DNA of 64,000 nucleotides from Pseudomonas sp. R76 (GTDB lineage Bacteria; Pseudomonadota; Gammaproteobacteria; Pseudomonadales; Pseudomonadaceae): NCBI RefSeq assembly GCF_009834565.1, contig NZ_CP019428.1, positions 3,658,001 to 3,722,000 of the forward strand, read 5' to 3'. Shown piece by piece: positions 47,401 to 54,876 of this stretch (position 1 is its first letter; each line of letters starts with the position of its first letter). The notes under the pieces were generated by a model. It saw only the letters and a program-made list of their open reading frames with translations, ran no database searches and was not told where the DNA came from. The position numbers and the translations under genes were made by a program.

Positions 47401-47765
47401 TTGTCGACCACAACAAAAAACAGAAGGCTACCAACGCTGAAAACGATTGGTATCGCGACCTGGCCGGTGATGGGTTATTGCAAGGCGACTGGGCGGAAAA
47501 AGTCGAATACGCCCACTACGAAATCCACCATTACCACGGCCGCGACACGCCAACCGATGACAGCCTGTTTCGCTTCCAGCAGTCGGAGTGGGAACACTTC
47601 GAGCAGACGCCCGGCAAAGGCGGCTCGTCGAGCAACCGCCTGGATGGTGATTTGCACAAGGACTACAAAGACCCCGACGCACCACCGCCAAACCTGCCGA
47701 GCGATGCCCCGCCGGACAAACCGCAACCGCATCAACCGGGTGGTGGTGGGCCGCGCATCAACTGA
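44418..47765 (+). CDS. large repeat-containing protein, HrpK/type III translocator-like
   Basis: An 1115-residue protein rich in Asp, Lys and Gly, with no signal peptide. Residues about 50-430 hold five degenerate repeats with a core like DYKxxGPPDEVGPGLIRYETQDGKKVIVSxxxxPxLFxxxxxxxxxF. The middle is helical. The C-terminal third has long hydrophobic, Gly/Ala-rich segments (near 904-930 and 957-996, GLGAAALFGAG and GPLFLVGAVLAVVGGIIGFFVDH-like), then a Pro-rich tail. These features resemble HrpK-like type III translocator proteins, but no type III genes are in the window. The ATG at 44418 follows AGGAG; an in-frame start at 44349 is less likely. Confidence 0.7.
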   Translation: MATQPLDRASDPKALPSTPSKSSAAFHVLLKNSANKKVEAQDKPPSGLDTSKKDGYELAAKDATPPPALSDYKAIGPPDEVGPGLIRYETQDGKKVIVSEQDSPDLFKQVSADFKSLTGVVASQNAGYQSLGADGKAPEKLADYKSLGPPDETGPGVIRYETQDGTKVVISQRDNPEAFQKAKDDYASFSGLSSSEDAGYKRAGDNEVWPPYAGTTVGPEDEVGPGLIRFESKGQKMVVARDDNPKLFDYLAGLHAVYTDPGKKAVVEGELNNGAALADANTPVPGLNDYKTFSWNNDQKDSILTYELHDGTKVVVSSDVSPELFKSVATAHDTWDKIHTSESEGYKLAGPNDFLKNTDITFGSPDELGDGLIRYETSEGKVIVSKELSPQLYDDVKAKWDAFSAGAVDDTRAKHNLPKAGDLDVLNMDTGVHADEKDDKSPTLSVSELATTQLIDTYRAGVKDGSIAKDDPRAKLVRALEAQAAYQNGHGITGYEEARRPFNTTWRESDSKQTELTSADMHDIIDGKAVQKQIGELFNDPTVQADYKSKMDDAINKLPNKDEIKQKLLDLTSNPDYVLYLKDLQDQGKTSEAQKDLSDTLTSLSLFDPEAASKAAQNIQADGLTTDLNTILSDPSKISDENKELATKDLFGLLKGVLKGTLLDLPRRSQETLEKFLNEGLEGKEKSAAVTKALEELGEVYKNNGSISEADLKTALSKPYIPVADRGMLGEVFHTLNSKGILGSLGAGVTMFSAIYQLVGKGGKLGETPAQRMSIAKDFLSFAGGSSHFVRLGDKIGETLGKGGLVDFLGLDKTLPEIWGKTGLQEPNFEFRVSELPADVKTKISTALDAVPDSQYDGISKMFGEGDKAVTEATEGLATHLDDGLAAAGAAKLGASKSAKIAGSVIKVLGPATDIAGGFADIVLGALAIKSGVQSKDPLAQAAGGLQVAGGAFGASAGVLGAAALFGAGTAAALTGPLFLVGAVLAVVGGIIGFFVDHNKKQKATNAENDWYRDLAGDGLLQGDWAEKVEYAHYEIHHYHGRDTPTDDSLFRFQQSEWEHFEQTPGKGGSSSNRLDGDLHKDYKDPDAPPPNLPSDAPPDKPQPHQPGGGGPRIN

Positions 47766-47771
47766 CAACGA

Positions 47772-47795
47772 TGGGAGGGAGCGTGCTCCCTCCCA
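47772..47795. terminator. hairpin between convergent genes, probable bidirectional terminator
   Basis: TGGGAGGGAGC (47772-47782) pairs with GCTCCCTCCCA (47785-47795), an 11-bp GC-rich stem with a two-base loop. It lies between the HrpK-like gene and the convergent molbindin gene. Confidence 0.65.
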
Positions 47796-47809
47796 CATCT
47801 GGATAGGGT

Positions 47810-48025
47810 TTAGAGCTTGGCAATCGAGACTTCGGTCGACTTCACAAAGGCAATCACTTCGCTGCCCACTTTCAATTCCAGGTCGCGCACCGAACGCGTG
47901 GTGATCACCGACGTGACGATGCCGGACGCGGTTTGCACGTCAATTTCGGACACCACTTCGCCCAGCAGAATCTCCTTGATCACGCCCTTGAACTGGTTGC
48001 GCACGTTGATGGCTTTAATGGTCAT
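47810..48025 (-). CDS. molbindin/TOBE-domain protein, SsuF-like
   Basis: A 71-residue single TOBE (Mop) domain: MTIKAINVRNQFKGVIKEILLGEVVSEIDVQTASGIVTSVITTRSVRDLELKVGSEVIAFVKSTEVSIAKL. Molbindins bind molybdate or other oxyanions. In P. putida the small molbindin-like SsuF is needed for organosulfonate use, and here the gene is divergent from a sulfonate-type ABC transporter, so an SsuF role is likely. The ATG at 48025 fits the family start; an in-frame start at 48079 would add 18 unrelated residues. Confidence 0.87.
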   Translation of the reverse strand: MTIKAINVRNQFKGVIKEILLGEVVSEIDVQTASGIVTSVITTRSVRDLELKVGSEVIAFVKSTEVSIAKL

Positions 48026-48344
48026 GTCGGCTATCCTTTTGGCTGTTGGGTCAATCCGCACGAATGCGCAGGCCCTCAAAGTGCGCCATCTGAAAGGACA
48101 TTAAAAGGAATATATAACTCTTTATTTATTCGATATAGATATATAAGCACTGTTTGCCTGGCAACAGCTGATCAACAAACTGCTCGTCCACGTCACAGCG
48201 TCATTGGCCTAAAGCCCCGCAAATACGCCTCCGTACTAGATGGCACAGAGACTGCATATTCCTACAAAGCATGATGGAACATGCCGATTCAATTTTCTGA
48301 ATATAAGAAAAGCCTTCTCTCAACGCCTTGTCCGGAGCTGTTCC
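48026..48344. promoter_or_regulatory. divergent region between molbindin and sulfonate ABC genes
   Basis: A 319-base A/T-rich region. It carries a candidate sigma-54 promoter near the ABC side (listed separately). An open frame beginning at 48240 runs into the binding protein gene but its first 35 residues do not look like protein, so I take the ATG at 48345 instead. Confidence 0.6.
48241..48256 (+). promoter_or_regulatory. candidate sigma-54 promoter for the sulfonate ABC operon
   Basis: TGGCACAGAGACTGCA has the invariant GG and GC separated by ten bases and matches TGGCAC-N5-TTGCA with one mismatch. It lies 89 bases upstream of the binding-protein ATG. Sigma-54 control with SfnR-type activators is known for sulfonate and sulfone genes in pseudomonads. 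Confidence 0.55.
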
Positions 48345-49316
48345 ATGAAACCCTTTACCCAACGCTTACTGGGTGCCTGCGCCCTCGCCTTGTGCCTGCA
48401 ACCGCTGGCCCAGGCTGCCGAAACCGACCCCGCGCAAGTCAATCTGGATTACGCCTACTACTCACCGGTCAGCCTGGTGCTCAAGCATTTCGGCTGGCTG
48501 GAACAAGCGCTGCCGCAGACCAAAGTCGGCTGGGTGCTCAGCCAGGGCAGCAACCGCTCGCTGGAATACCTCAACAGCGGCGGCGTGGATTTCGCCTCCT
48601 CCGCCAGCCTCTCGGCCGTGTTGAGTCGCGCCAATGGCAGCCCGATCAAATCGGTGTACGTCTACAGCCGCGCCGAGTGGACCGCATTGGTGGTGCGCAA
48701 AGACTCACCATTCAAGAACGTGACGGACCTGAAAGGCAAGAAAATCGCCGCCACCAAAGGCACCGACCCGTACCTGTTCACCCTGCGCAGCCTGCAACAA
48801 GCCGGGCTGAAAAAAGACGATGTTGAACTGGTGCACCTGCAACACCCGGACGGCCGCGTCGCCTTGGAGAAAGGTGACGTGGACGCGTGGGCCGGCCTCG
48901 ACCCGCACATGGCCGCCAGTGAAATCCAGGCCGGTTCGCGCCTGCTGTACCGCAATAAAGACTTCAACAGCTATGGCGTGGTCAGCGTCACCGAGAAGTA
49001 CGCCAAGGAGCATCCGCAGACCATCACCAAGGTGCTCGGTGCCTATGAAAAAGCCCGCGACTGGGCGGTAAAGCACCCGGATGAATTCGCCAAACTGCTC
49101 GCCGACGAATCCGGCCTGCCGCTGGAAGTGGCCAAGCTGCAACTGTCGCGCACCGACCTCAGCAGCCCGTTGTTGACGGGTAAGGATGTGGTCTCGTCCA
49201 AGGCCGCTGCGCCGATTCTGGTGTCCGAGGAATTGGTTCGCCGTGGCGTGAATGTGGATCAGGTCATCGACCAACTGATCGACACCTCGTTCGGCCAGGC
49301 GCTGCCTAAGCAGTAA
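48345..49316 (+). CDS. aliphatic sulfonate-type ABC transporter substrate-binding protein
   Basis: A 323-residue periplasmic protein with signal peptide MKPFTQRLLGACALALCLQPLAQA. It has SsuA/TauA-like motifs: LVLKHFGWLEQALPQTKVGWVLSQGSNRSLEYLNSGGVDFASSASLSAVLSRANG and NVTDLKGKKIAATKGTDPYLF. The ATG at 48345 is chosen because it gives a proper signal peptide. It is followed by a permease and an ATPase, but no sulfonate monooxygenase (SsuD/SsuE) is adjacent, so the exact ligand is uncertain. Confidence 0.88.
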   Translation: MKPFTQRLLGACALALCLQPLAQAAETDPAQVNLDYAYYSPVSLVLKHFGWLEQALPQTKVGWVLSQGSNRSLEYLNSGGVDFASSASLSAVLSRANGSPIKSVYVYSRAEWTALVVRKDSPFKNVTDLKGKKIAATKGTDPYLFTLRSLQQAGLKKDDVELVHLQHPDGRVALEKGDVDAWAGLDPHMAASEIQAGSRLLYRNKDFNSYGVVSVTEKYAKEHPQTITKVLGAYEKARDWAVKHPDEFAKLLADESGLPLEVAKLQLSRTDLSSPLLTGKDVVSSKAAAPILVSEELVRRGVNVDQVIDQLIDTSFGQALPKQ

Positions 49317-49326
49317 GGGGCGCGTG

Positions 49327-50154
49327 ATGACCAGCAAAACCCAAGCAGTGCCGCTGCCGGTGCCGGTGATGACTCACCGCAGCGCCTGGCCACGGCGGCT
49401 TAAAGGCCTGGTGTTGCCAGTGCTGATCCTGCTGGTGCTGGAGGGGGTGGTGCGTATCGGCTGGCTGCCGTCTTACCAGATGCCGGCGCCCAGCGAAATC
49501 GCCGTGACGCTCACCGACCTGGCTGAAGGCGCGTTGTGGAAACACATCAGCGCGAGCCTGTTGCGCGTGCTGGCCGGCTTCGCCATCGGCGCCAGCCTGG
49601 CCTTGGTGTTTGCCGCCTGGGTGGGGCTCAGCCGCGAAGCCGAGGCTTATCTTGAACCGACGTTTGCCGGGCTGCGCTCGATCCCGAGCCTGGCCTGGGT
49701 GCCGCTGTTGCTGCTGTGGCTGGGCATTGATGAAACCTCCAAGATCGTGCTGATTGCGATTGGTGCGTTCTTCCCGGTGTACCTCAATGGCGTCGCGGCG
49801 ATTCGCGATATCGACCGCAAACTGGTAGAGGTCGGGCAAATGTACGGTTTCAGTCGGCGTCGGCTGGTACGACGCATCCTGTTGCCCGCCGCCCTGCCCG
49901 GCCTGTTTACCGGTTTGCGCAGTGGTCTGAGCTTGGCGTGGATGTTTCTGGTGGCGGCCGAGTTGATCGCGGCCACCAAGGGCTTGGGCTACTTGCTCAG
50001 CGACGGGCGCGAAACCTCGCGGCCGGACATCGTGTTGGCGGCCATCATCGTGTTGGCACTGCTTGGCAAAGTCAGTGATGGCTTGCTTGCAGCCCTGGAA
50101 AAACGCTGCCTGGCCTGGCGCGACACGTTCAATGGCCAAGGGGCGGAGCAATGA
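49327..50154 (+). CDS. sulfonate-type ABC transporter permease
   Basis: A 275-residue SsuC/TauC-like permease with about six helices and the EAA-type loop VEVGQMYGFSRRRLVRRILLPAALPGLFTGLRSGLSLAW. It begins 10 bases after the binding protein stop; GTG at 49324 in frame is an alternative start one codon earlier. Its stop overlaps the ATPase start as ATGA. Confidence 0.9.
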   Translation: MTSKTQAVPLPVPVMTHRSAWPRRLKGLVLPVLILLVLEGVVRIGWLPSYQMPAPSEIAVTLTDLAEGALWKHISASLLRVLAGFAIGASLALVFAAWVGLSREAEAYLEPTFAGLRSIPSLAWVPLLLLWLGIDETSKIVLIAIGAFFPVYLNGVAAIRDIDRKLVEVGQMYGFSRRRLVRRILLPAALPGLFTGLRSGLSLAWMFLVAAELIAATKGLGYLLSDGRETSRPDIVLAAIIVLALLGKVSDGLLAALEKRCLAWRDTFNGQGAEQ

Positions 50155-50867
50155 GCATGCAGCCATTACTGGACATTCGCGTCGAGCGTAAAAACTTCGC
50201 CAGCACCACCGTGCTGAGCCATGTGCACCTGGCCTTGCAGCCGCGCGAAGCGGTGAGCCTGCTGGGCCCCAGCGGCTGTGGCAAAAGTACCTTGCTGCGC
50301 ATCGTCGCCGGCCTGGAAAAGGACTTTCAAGGCGAACTGCGCAGCCCCGAAGGTGAAGTGGCGTTCGTGTTCCAGGAGCCACGGCTGATGCCTTGGCTGA
50401 CCGTGGAGCAGAACATCGGCTTCACGGATGACGACCGCTATGACAAAGCCTGGGTCGCGCAATTGATCGAGGAAGTCGGCCTCAAGGGGTTCGCCCAGGC
50501 GCTGCCCAAGGCATTGTCCGGCGGCATGGCGCAACGGGTGGCAATCGCCCGTGGCCTGTATTCGCGCCCGCAGGTGTTGCTGCTCGACGAGCCGTTCAGC
50601 GCGGTGGATGCCTTCACCCGCATGAAACTGCAGGACTTGCTGCTGCAACTGGCTGAGCACCATGCCATTGCGTTATTGCTGGTGACCCATGATGTGGACG
50701 AGGCGCTGTACCTGAGTGATCGGGTGCTGGTGATGGACAACCGCCCGAGCAGCATCCGCCAGGAACTCGCGGTGGATTTGCCGCACCCACGGGACCGGCG
50801 CGACCCGTTGCTGGCGCGGCTCAAAGCGCTGGCGTTGACCGAGCTGCAGCGGGCGCATGTGATCTAG
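50151..50867 (+). CDS. sulfonate-type ABC transporter ATPase
   Basis: A 238-residue SsuB/TauB-like ATPase with Walker A GPSGCGKST, Q-loop VFQEPRLMPWLTVEQNI, signature LSGGMAQRVAIARGL, Walker B VLLLDEPFSAVD and H-loop VTHDVDEALYLSDRVLVM. It overlaps the permease gene by four bases and completes the transporter. A short tandem-repeat hairpin region follows its stop. Confidence 0.92.
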   Translation: MSMQPLLDIRVERKNFASTTVLSHVHLALQPREAVSLLGPSGCGKSTLLRIVAGLEKDFQGELRSPEGEVAFVFQEPRLMPWLTVEQNIGFTDDDRYDKAWVAQLIEEVGLKGFAQALPKALSGGMAQRVAIARGLYSRPQVLLLDEPFSAVDAFTRMKLQDLLLQLAEHHAIALLLVTHDVDEALYLSDRVLVMDNRPSSIRQELAVDLPHPRDRRDPLLARLKALALTELQRAHVI

Positions 50868-50890
50868 GATTTGGGCTGCAGAGCGGCGTT

Positions 50891-50972
50891 ATTGTGGCGA
50901 GCCCGCTTGATGTGGCAAGCCCGCTCGCCACAACAAGCCCGCTGGCCACAGGAAGACCGCTCGCCACAACAA
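50891..50972. repeat. four 18-bp tandem units with an overlapping hairpin
   Basis: Four exact-length 18-base units start at 50901, 50919, 50937 and 50955, with consensus GCCCGCTCGCCACAACAA and a few substitutions each. TTGTGGCGAG (50891-50900) can pair with CTCGCCACAA (50924-50933), so the array may also end transcription between the convergent ABC and FecR genes. Confidence 0.75.
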
Positions 50973-50978
50973 AATGGG

Positions 50979-51899
50979 TTAAGCCAACGTGCGGCTCAAC
51001 GTCACCCAATACCGCGTCCGCGCCCGTACTTCAAACCCCAGGGTCTGGGATAGCAAGGCAAGGATGCGGTCAGTGTCATCCAGGCGAAAGCTGCCGGTGA
51101 CGCGCAGCGTTTCCAGGCTCGGGTCCCAGCGCAATACACCTGAGCGGTAACGCTCCAATTCACGCAGAAAATCCCCCAGCGCCTGGTCCTGTGCGGTCAA
51201 TACGCCGTCACGCCAACCCAGCTGCAACACATCGAAGGGCACACAGGCGCCGAGCCCTTGCGGCGTCAATGGCGCTTGCTGGCCGCTGCTCAAGGTCGCG
51301 CGTCGCCCGCTCACATCGCGCACCTGCACCGCGCCCTTGAGCACCGACACCCGGCAACCGGAAGCCAGTTGGCGCACACACACCTCGGCCTGGCTGACGA
51401 GTACCTCGCCATGGCGGGTATGCACGGTCAGCGGCGCCGACCCTGGAACAGTCAGCGCCAGCTCACCCTCCACCAGCGTAATGCGCCGTTGTGCAAGGTC
51501 GACATCCACCGCCGTGGCCGTGTTGAGTTGCAGGCTGCTGCCATCGGCCAACGGCAGGCGCCTGCGCTCGCCGGTGGCCGTGTGCACGTCGGCCCGCCAT
51601 GCTTCGATGGGCAACTGGCGGCTGATCAGCCAGGCGCTCGGCACTAACGCCGCGACACCCAGGGCGCGCTTGAGAATTGCCCGCCGCGTCGCTTGCGGGC
51701 GGTCGAGGCTGGCCATCGCCAAGGCTTGCGGCAAGTCGCTGAAACGCTGACGCAGGGATTGGGCTTTCTGCCAGGTCTGCTCGTGCTGGGGATGGCTGTC
51801 GCGCCACTGCTGCAAGGCAGCGTGATCGCGCTCGGTGGCGGCGCCGGACTCCAGCAACGCCAGCCACTGGGCGGCAGCGCGTGCAACATCGCGGCTCAC
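50979..51899 (-). CDS. FecR family anti-sigma/transmembrane sensor
   Basis: A 306-residue FecR-type protein that would hold the partner ECF sigma factor until an outer membrane receptor signals. Visible are the N-terminal DUF4880 motif (AAAQWLALLESGAATERDHAALQQWRDSHPQHEQTWQKAQSLRQRF), a hydrophobic segment near residues 94-110 and the periplasmic FecR domain (TGERRRLPLADGSSLQLNTATAVDVD then LVEGELALTV). The GTG at 51899 overlaps the sigma factor stop as GTGA; the longer frame from 52016 would overlap that gene heavily. No TonB receptor follows in the window. Confidence 0.88.
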   Translation of the reverse strand: MSRDVARAAAQWLALLESGAATERDHAALQQWRDSHPQHEQTWQKAQSLRQRFSDLPQALAMASLDRPQATRRAILKRALGVAALVPSAWLISRQLPIEAWRADVHTATGERRRLPLADGSSLQLNTATAVDVDLAQRRITLVEGELALTVPGSAPLTVHTRHGEVLVSQAEVCVRQLASGCRVSVLKGAVQVRDVSGRRATLSSGQQAPLTPQGLGACVPFDVLQLGWRDGVLTAQDQALGDFLRELERYRSGVLRWDPSLETLRVTGSFRLDDTDRILALLSQTLGFEVRARTRYWVTLSRTLA

Positions 51900-52414
51900 A
51901 GGTCGACCAGCAAGCAGTGTTCGTAGGCGTGCGCCATGTAGCGCTTCACCGTGCGCTCGGACACCTCGAGCCGTTCGGCGATCTCGCGATACCCCAGGCC
52001 TTCGAGCTGGCTCCACAAAAACGCACGGCGCACCAGCACCGGTAAACCGTCGAGCAATTCATCCAGCGCTTGCAGGGTTTCCAGCACCAGCCAGCGTTGC
52101 TCCGGCGACGGCACACAGGTGTCCGGCAGGTTGGCCAGGGCATTCAAGTAAGCCTGCTCAAGGCTGCGCCGCTGATGAAAGTTGACCAGCAAGCGCTTGC
52201 CGACCGTTACCAGATATGCCCGAGGCTCCTGCAATTGCGCAATCGGCTGGGCGCTGGCCAGCACGCGCAGGAAAGTATCCTGGCTCAGGTCCGCAGCATC
52301 CCAGGCGTTGCCCAGGCGTCGGCGCAGCCAGTTTTCCAGCCAACTGCGGTGGTCGCGGTACAAACTCGACAGCGTGTGGTCGGCGGCGTGGGTCGGGACA
52401 ACAGCATCATTCAT
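51896..52414 (-). CDS. FecI-like ECF sigma-70 factor
   Basis: A 172-residue ECF sigma factor: region 2 (LSSLYRDHRSWLENWLRRRLGNAWDAADLSQDTFLRVL) and region 4 (LPVLVRRAFLWSQLEGLGYREIAERLEVSERTVKRYMAHAYEHCL). This is the iron-starvation FecI group. It is coupled to a FecR gene by a GTGA overlap and has a Fur-box-like palindrome just upstream. Confidence 0.92.
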   Translation of the reverse strand: MNDAVVPTHAADHTLSSLYRDHRSWLENWLRRRLGNAWDAADLSQDTFLRVLASAQPIAQLQEPRAYLVTVGKRLLVNFHQRRSLEQAYLNALANLPDTCVPSPEQRWLVLETLQALDELLDGLPVLVRRAFLWSQLEGLGYREIAERLEVSERTVKRYMAHAYEHCLLVDL

Positions 52415-52447
52415 GGCAAGCGACCTGCGCGGCGCGAGTGAGTCTTA

Positions 52448-52460
52448 AATGAGATTCATT
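52448..52460. promoter_or_regulatory. candidate Fur box upstream of the FecI-like gene
   Basis: AATGAGATTCATT contains the perfect inverted pair AATGA/TCATT spaced by three bases, the centre of a typical Fur box, in an A/T-rich stretch about 35 bases upstream of the sigma factor ATG. FecI-type genes are commonly iron-repressed. Confidence 0.6.
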
Positions 52461-52506
52461 CTATTTAATAACGTGCCGACACACCATGGTCTTTTCAACA
52501 TTGCGT

Positions 52507-53448
52507 TTAGAGCATCGCTGCCTTCTGCCGCAGCAAATCGATAAATAGCCCCAGTTCACGGCTCACCGGTTCACCTTTGCGCACCAGCATGCCAAACGGT
52601 GCCAGGCGCACATCCAGAGCCACCGGCAGGGCCACGACCAGGCCCATTTTCAAATAGTCGCGCAAGGCGCTTTCCGATAGCACCATCACCGCATCGGTCA
52701 GTTGGATGAGTTGCTGCATCGAATACACCGAGCTGCATTCGATGATGTCCGCCGGGCTCGATAACGCCAGGTCTTGCAGGGCCTGATCAAAGCCAATACG
52801 CGCCGGGCTGGTTTGCGGTTGCAGGATCCACGGCCAGTCGCGCACCAACTCGGCCAGCTCCAGTTGATCGCGCCGGGCCAAGGGGTGGCCAGCGTGCACC
52901 ACCACCAACAGTCGTTCGTTGCCCAAGGGCTCGAAGCTGTAGTGCTGGTTATCTGTGGCAGCGTTGCGCCGCGTAATGCCCAGGTCGATGCGGCCTTGTT
53001 CCAGCAGTTGGATAACCTGATCGCTGGTGTCGCCCATGATGCGAATACGCAGTTGCGGGTTAAGTGATTTGATCTGCGCAATCGAATCCATCACCAAGTC
53101 CGGCGCGGCCCCCATGATGGTGCCGATCGACAGGTAGCCATAGCCGCCCTGTTGGCGCGCCATCAAATCTTCGGCGCAACGGTCCAGGCCGCTCAGGGCT
53201 GATTCAGCGAAGCGGATCAGCTCCTGGCCCAGGGCTGTGGGGCGCATGCCACGCGGCAAACGCTCGAACAGATCGCAGCCGAACATGTCCTCGATCTCGC
53301 GCAACATACGCGTGGCCGCGGGTTGCGACATGTTCAGAGCCTGGGACGCGCGGTGCAGGTTCTGGCTGGAGCTCAGCGCCACCAGCATATGCAAATGCTT
53401 GTAACGCAGGCGGTTGAACAGGCTGGGAGAAATGGTCGGGCTACGCAT
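52507..53448 (-). CDS. LysR family regulator of the L-rhamnose cluster
   Basis: A 313-residue LysR protein with the winged helix near residues 10-70 (FNRLRYKHLHMLVALSSSQNLHRASQALNMSQPAATRMLREIEDMFGCDLFERLPRGMRPTALGQELI) and a type-2 periplasmic-binding-like effector domain. It is divergent from the sugar catabolic operon and shares a 116-base promoter gap containing a good inverted repeat. Control of rhamnose genes is inferred from position. Confidence 0.88.
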   Translation of the reverse strand: MRSPTISPSLFNRLRYKHLHMLVALSSSQNLHRASQALNMSQPAATRMLREIEDMFGCDLFERLPRGMRPTALGQELIRFAESALSGLDRCAEDLMARQQGGYGYLSIGTIMGAAPDLVMDSIAQIKSLNPQLRIRIMGDTSDQVIQLLEQGRIDLGITRRNAATDNQHYSFEPLGNERLLVVVHAGHPLARRDQLELAELVRDWPWILQPQTSPARIGFDQALQDLALSSPADIIECSSVYSMQQLIQLTDAVMVLSESALRDYLKMGLVVALPVALDVRLAPFGMLVRKGEPVSRELGLFIDLLRQKAAML

Positions 53449-53463
53449 TTTTGTCCTTATTAT

Positions 53464-53482
53464 CGATACCCTTAGGTTATCG
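53464..53482. promoter_or_regulatory. candidate LysR operator in the rhamnose divergent promoter
   Basis: CGATACCC-TTA-GGTTATCG is an inverted repeat with one mismatch and includes a T-N11-A pattern. It lies 16 bases upstream of the LysR gene and 83 upstream of the MFS gene, a usual place for an autoregulatory LysR site. Confidence 0.5.
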
Positions 53483-53564
53483 GTTGTAAGCGAGATTCGA
53501 TTTGTAGCGCATTGCTCGCCCGCCGTACAGTCCGTTTCATAAGAACAAAACAGCGGACAAATCT

Positions 53565-54860
53565 ATGAAAACCCTGCCTGCGCCCCTGCTCGCCAAGATT
53601 TCCTGGCGACTGCTGCCCTTCCTGTTATTGATGTACATCATGGCCTTTCTCGACCGCGCCAATGTCGGGTTCGCCAAGCAAGCCTTCCAGGCCGATACCG
53701 GCTTGAGTGATGCCGCATTCGCCTTCGGTGCCGGGGTGTTTTTTGTCGGCTACGCGTTACTGGAAGTGCCGAGCAACCTGATCCTGCACCGCGTCGGCGC
53801 CCGCCTGTGGATGTGCCGGATCATGGTCAGCTGGGGCCTGGTGTCGGCGGCAATGGTGTTCGCGCACAACGAAACCAGCTTCTACATTCTGCGCTTCCTG
53901 CTGGGCGTGGCCGAGGCAGGCTTTTTCCCCGGCGTGATCCTCTACCTCACTTACTGGTTCCCCCAGGCCGTGCGCGGCAAAGCCATGGGGTTCTTCTACT
54001 TCGGCGCGCCGCTGGCGTTTATCTTCGGCAGCCCGTTGTCGGGTTTGTTGTTGGAGCTGGACGGCTTCGGCGGTATTCACGGCTGGCAATGGCTGTTCGC
54101 GGTGGAAGGCTTGATGGCCACCGCTGTGGGTGTCTGGGCCTATTGGTACCTGGACAATCGCCCCGCCGATGCCAAGTGGCTGACCTTAGACGAGCGCGAG
54201 CACATCCAGGCCCTGCTGGATCAGGAAGACCAACACAAAACCTCCCACGGCCGCAGCCTGCTGAACGTGCTGTGCCAACCGTCGGTGCTGTACTTGTGCC
54301 TGGTGTATCTGCTGATCCAGGCCAGCGTCTACGGCGTGGTGTTTTACCTGCCGACCCAGGTCGGCGGGCTGCTGGGCACCAAGGTCGGGCTGATGGTCGG
54401 GCTGGTGTCCGCCATTCCCTGGATCTGCGCGCTGTTTGCCGCCTGGTGGATCCCCGCCTACTCCGATCGCACCGGCGACCGCCGCCGCACCGCCAGCCTC
54501 ACGCTGCTGATGGCCGCCGCCGGCATCGCCTGCTCGGTGACCTTTGCCAACCCCCTGCTGGGCATGCTCGCACTTTGTTTTGCAGCCTCGGGTTTCATCG
54601 CCGTACAACCCGTGTTCTGGACCTTCCCTTCCAGCTACCTGGCCGGCAGCGCAGCCGCCGCCGGCATTGCGTTGATCAACTCGTTCGGCGCCCTCGGCGG
54701 GTTTATTGCGCCGGTGATCAAACACTGGGCCGAGAGCGCTTTGCACTCCCCGGCGGCAGGTCTCTACCTACTGTCCGCCACCACGGTACTGGCTGCATTG
54801 CTGGTACTGGGCATCCATTCACCCGGCCATAAAGCGTCGAACACGCCGGCCACTGTTTAA
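53565..54860 (+). CDS. MFS transporter, anion:cation symporter (ACS) family
   Basis: A 431-residue transporter with about 12 helices, [15 protein letters not shown] in the first loop and [24 protein letters not shown] after helix four, as in ACS-family carriers of sugar acids and aromatic acids. It begins the rhamnose operon. Since a RhaT symporter is also encoded, this protein may import an aldonate such as L-rhamnonate; that is an inference. Confidence 0.87.
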   Translation: MKTLPAPLLAKISWRLLPFLLLMYIMAFLDRANVGFAKQAFQADTGLSDAAFAFGAGVFFVGYALLEVPSNLILHRVGARLWMCRIMVSWGLVSAAMVFAHNETSFYILRFLLGVAEAGFFPGVILYLTYWFPQAVRGKAMGFFYFGAPLAFIFGSPLSGLLLELDGFGGIHGWQWLFAVEGLMATAVGVWAYWYLDNRPADAKWLTLDEREHIQALLDQEDQHKTSHGRSLLNVLCQPSVLYLCLVYLLIQASVYGVVFYLPTQVGGLLGTKVGLMVGLVSAIPWICALFAAWWIPAYSDRTGDRRRTASLTLLMAAAGIACSVTFANPLLGMLALCFAASGFIAVQPVFWTFPSSYLAGSAAAAGIALINSFGALGGFIAPVIKHWAESALHSPAAGLYLLSATTVLAALLVLGIHSPGHKASNTPATV

Positions 54861-54876
54861 TTCCAGGAGTCACACC

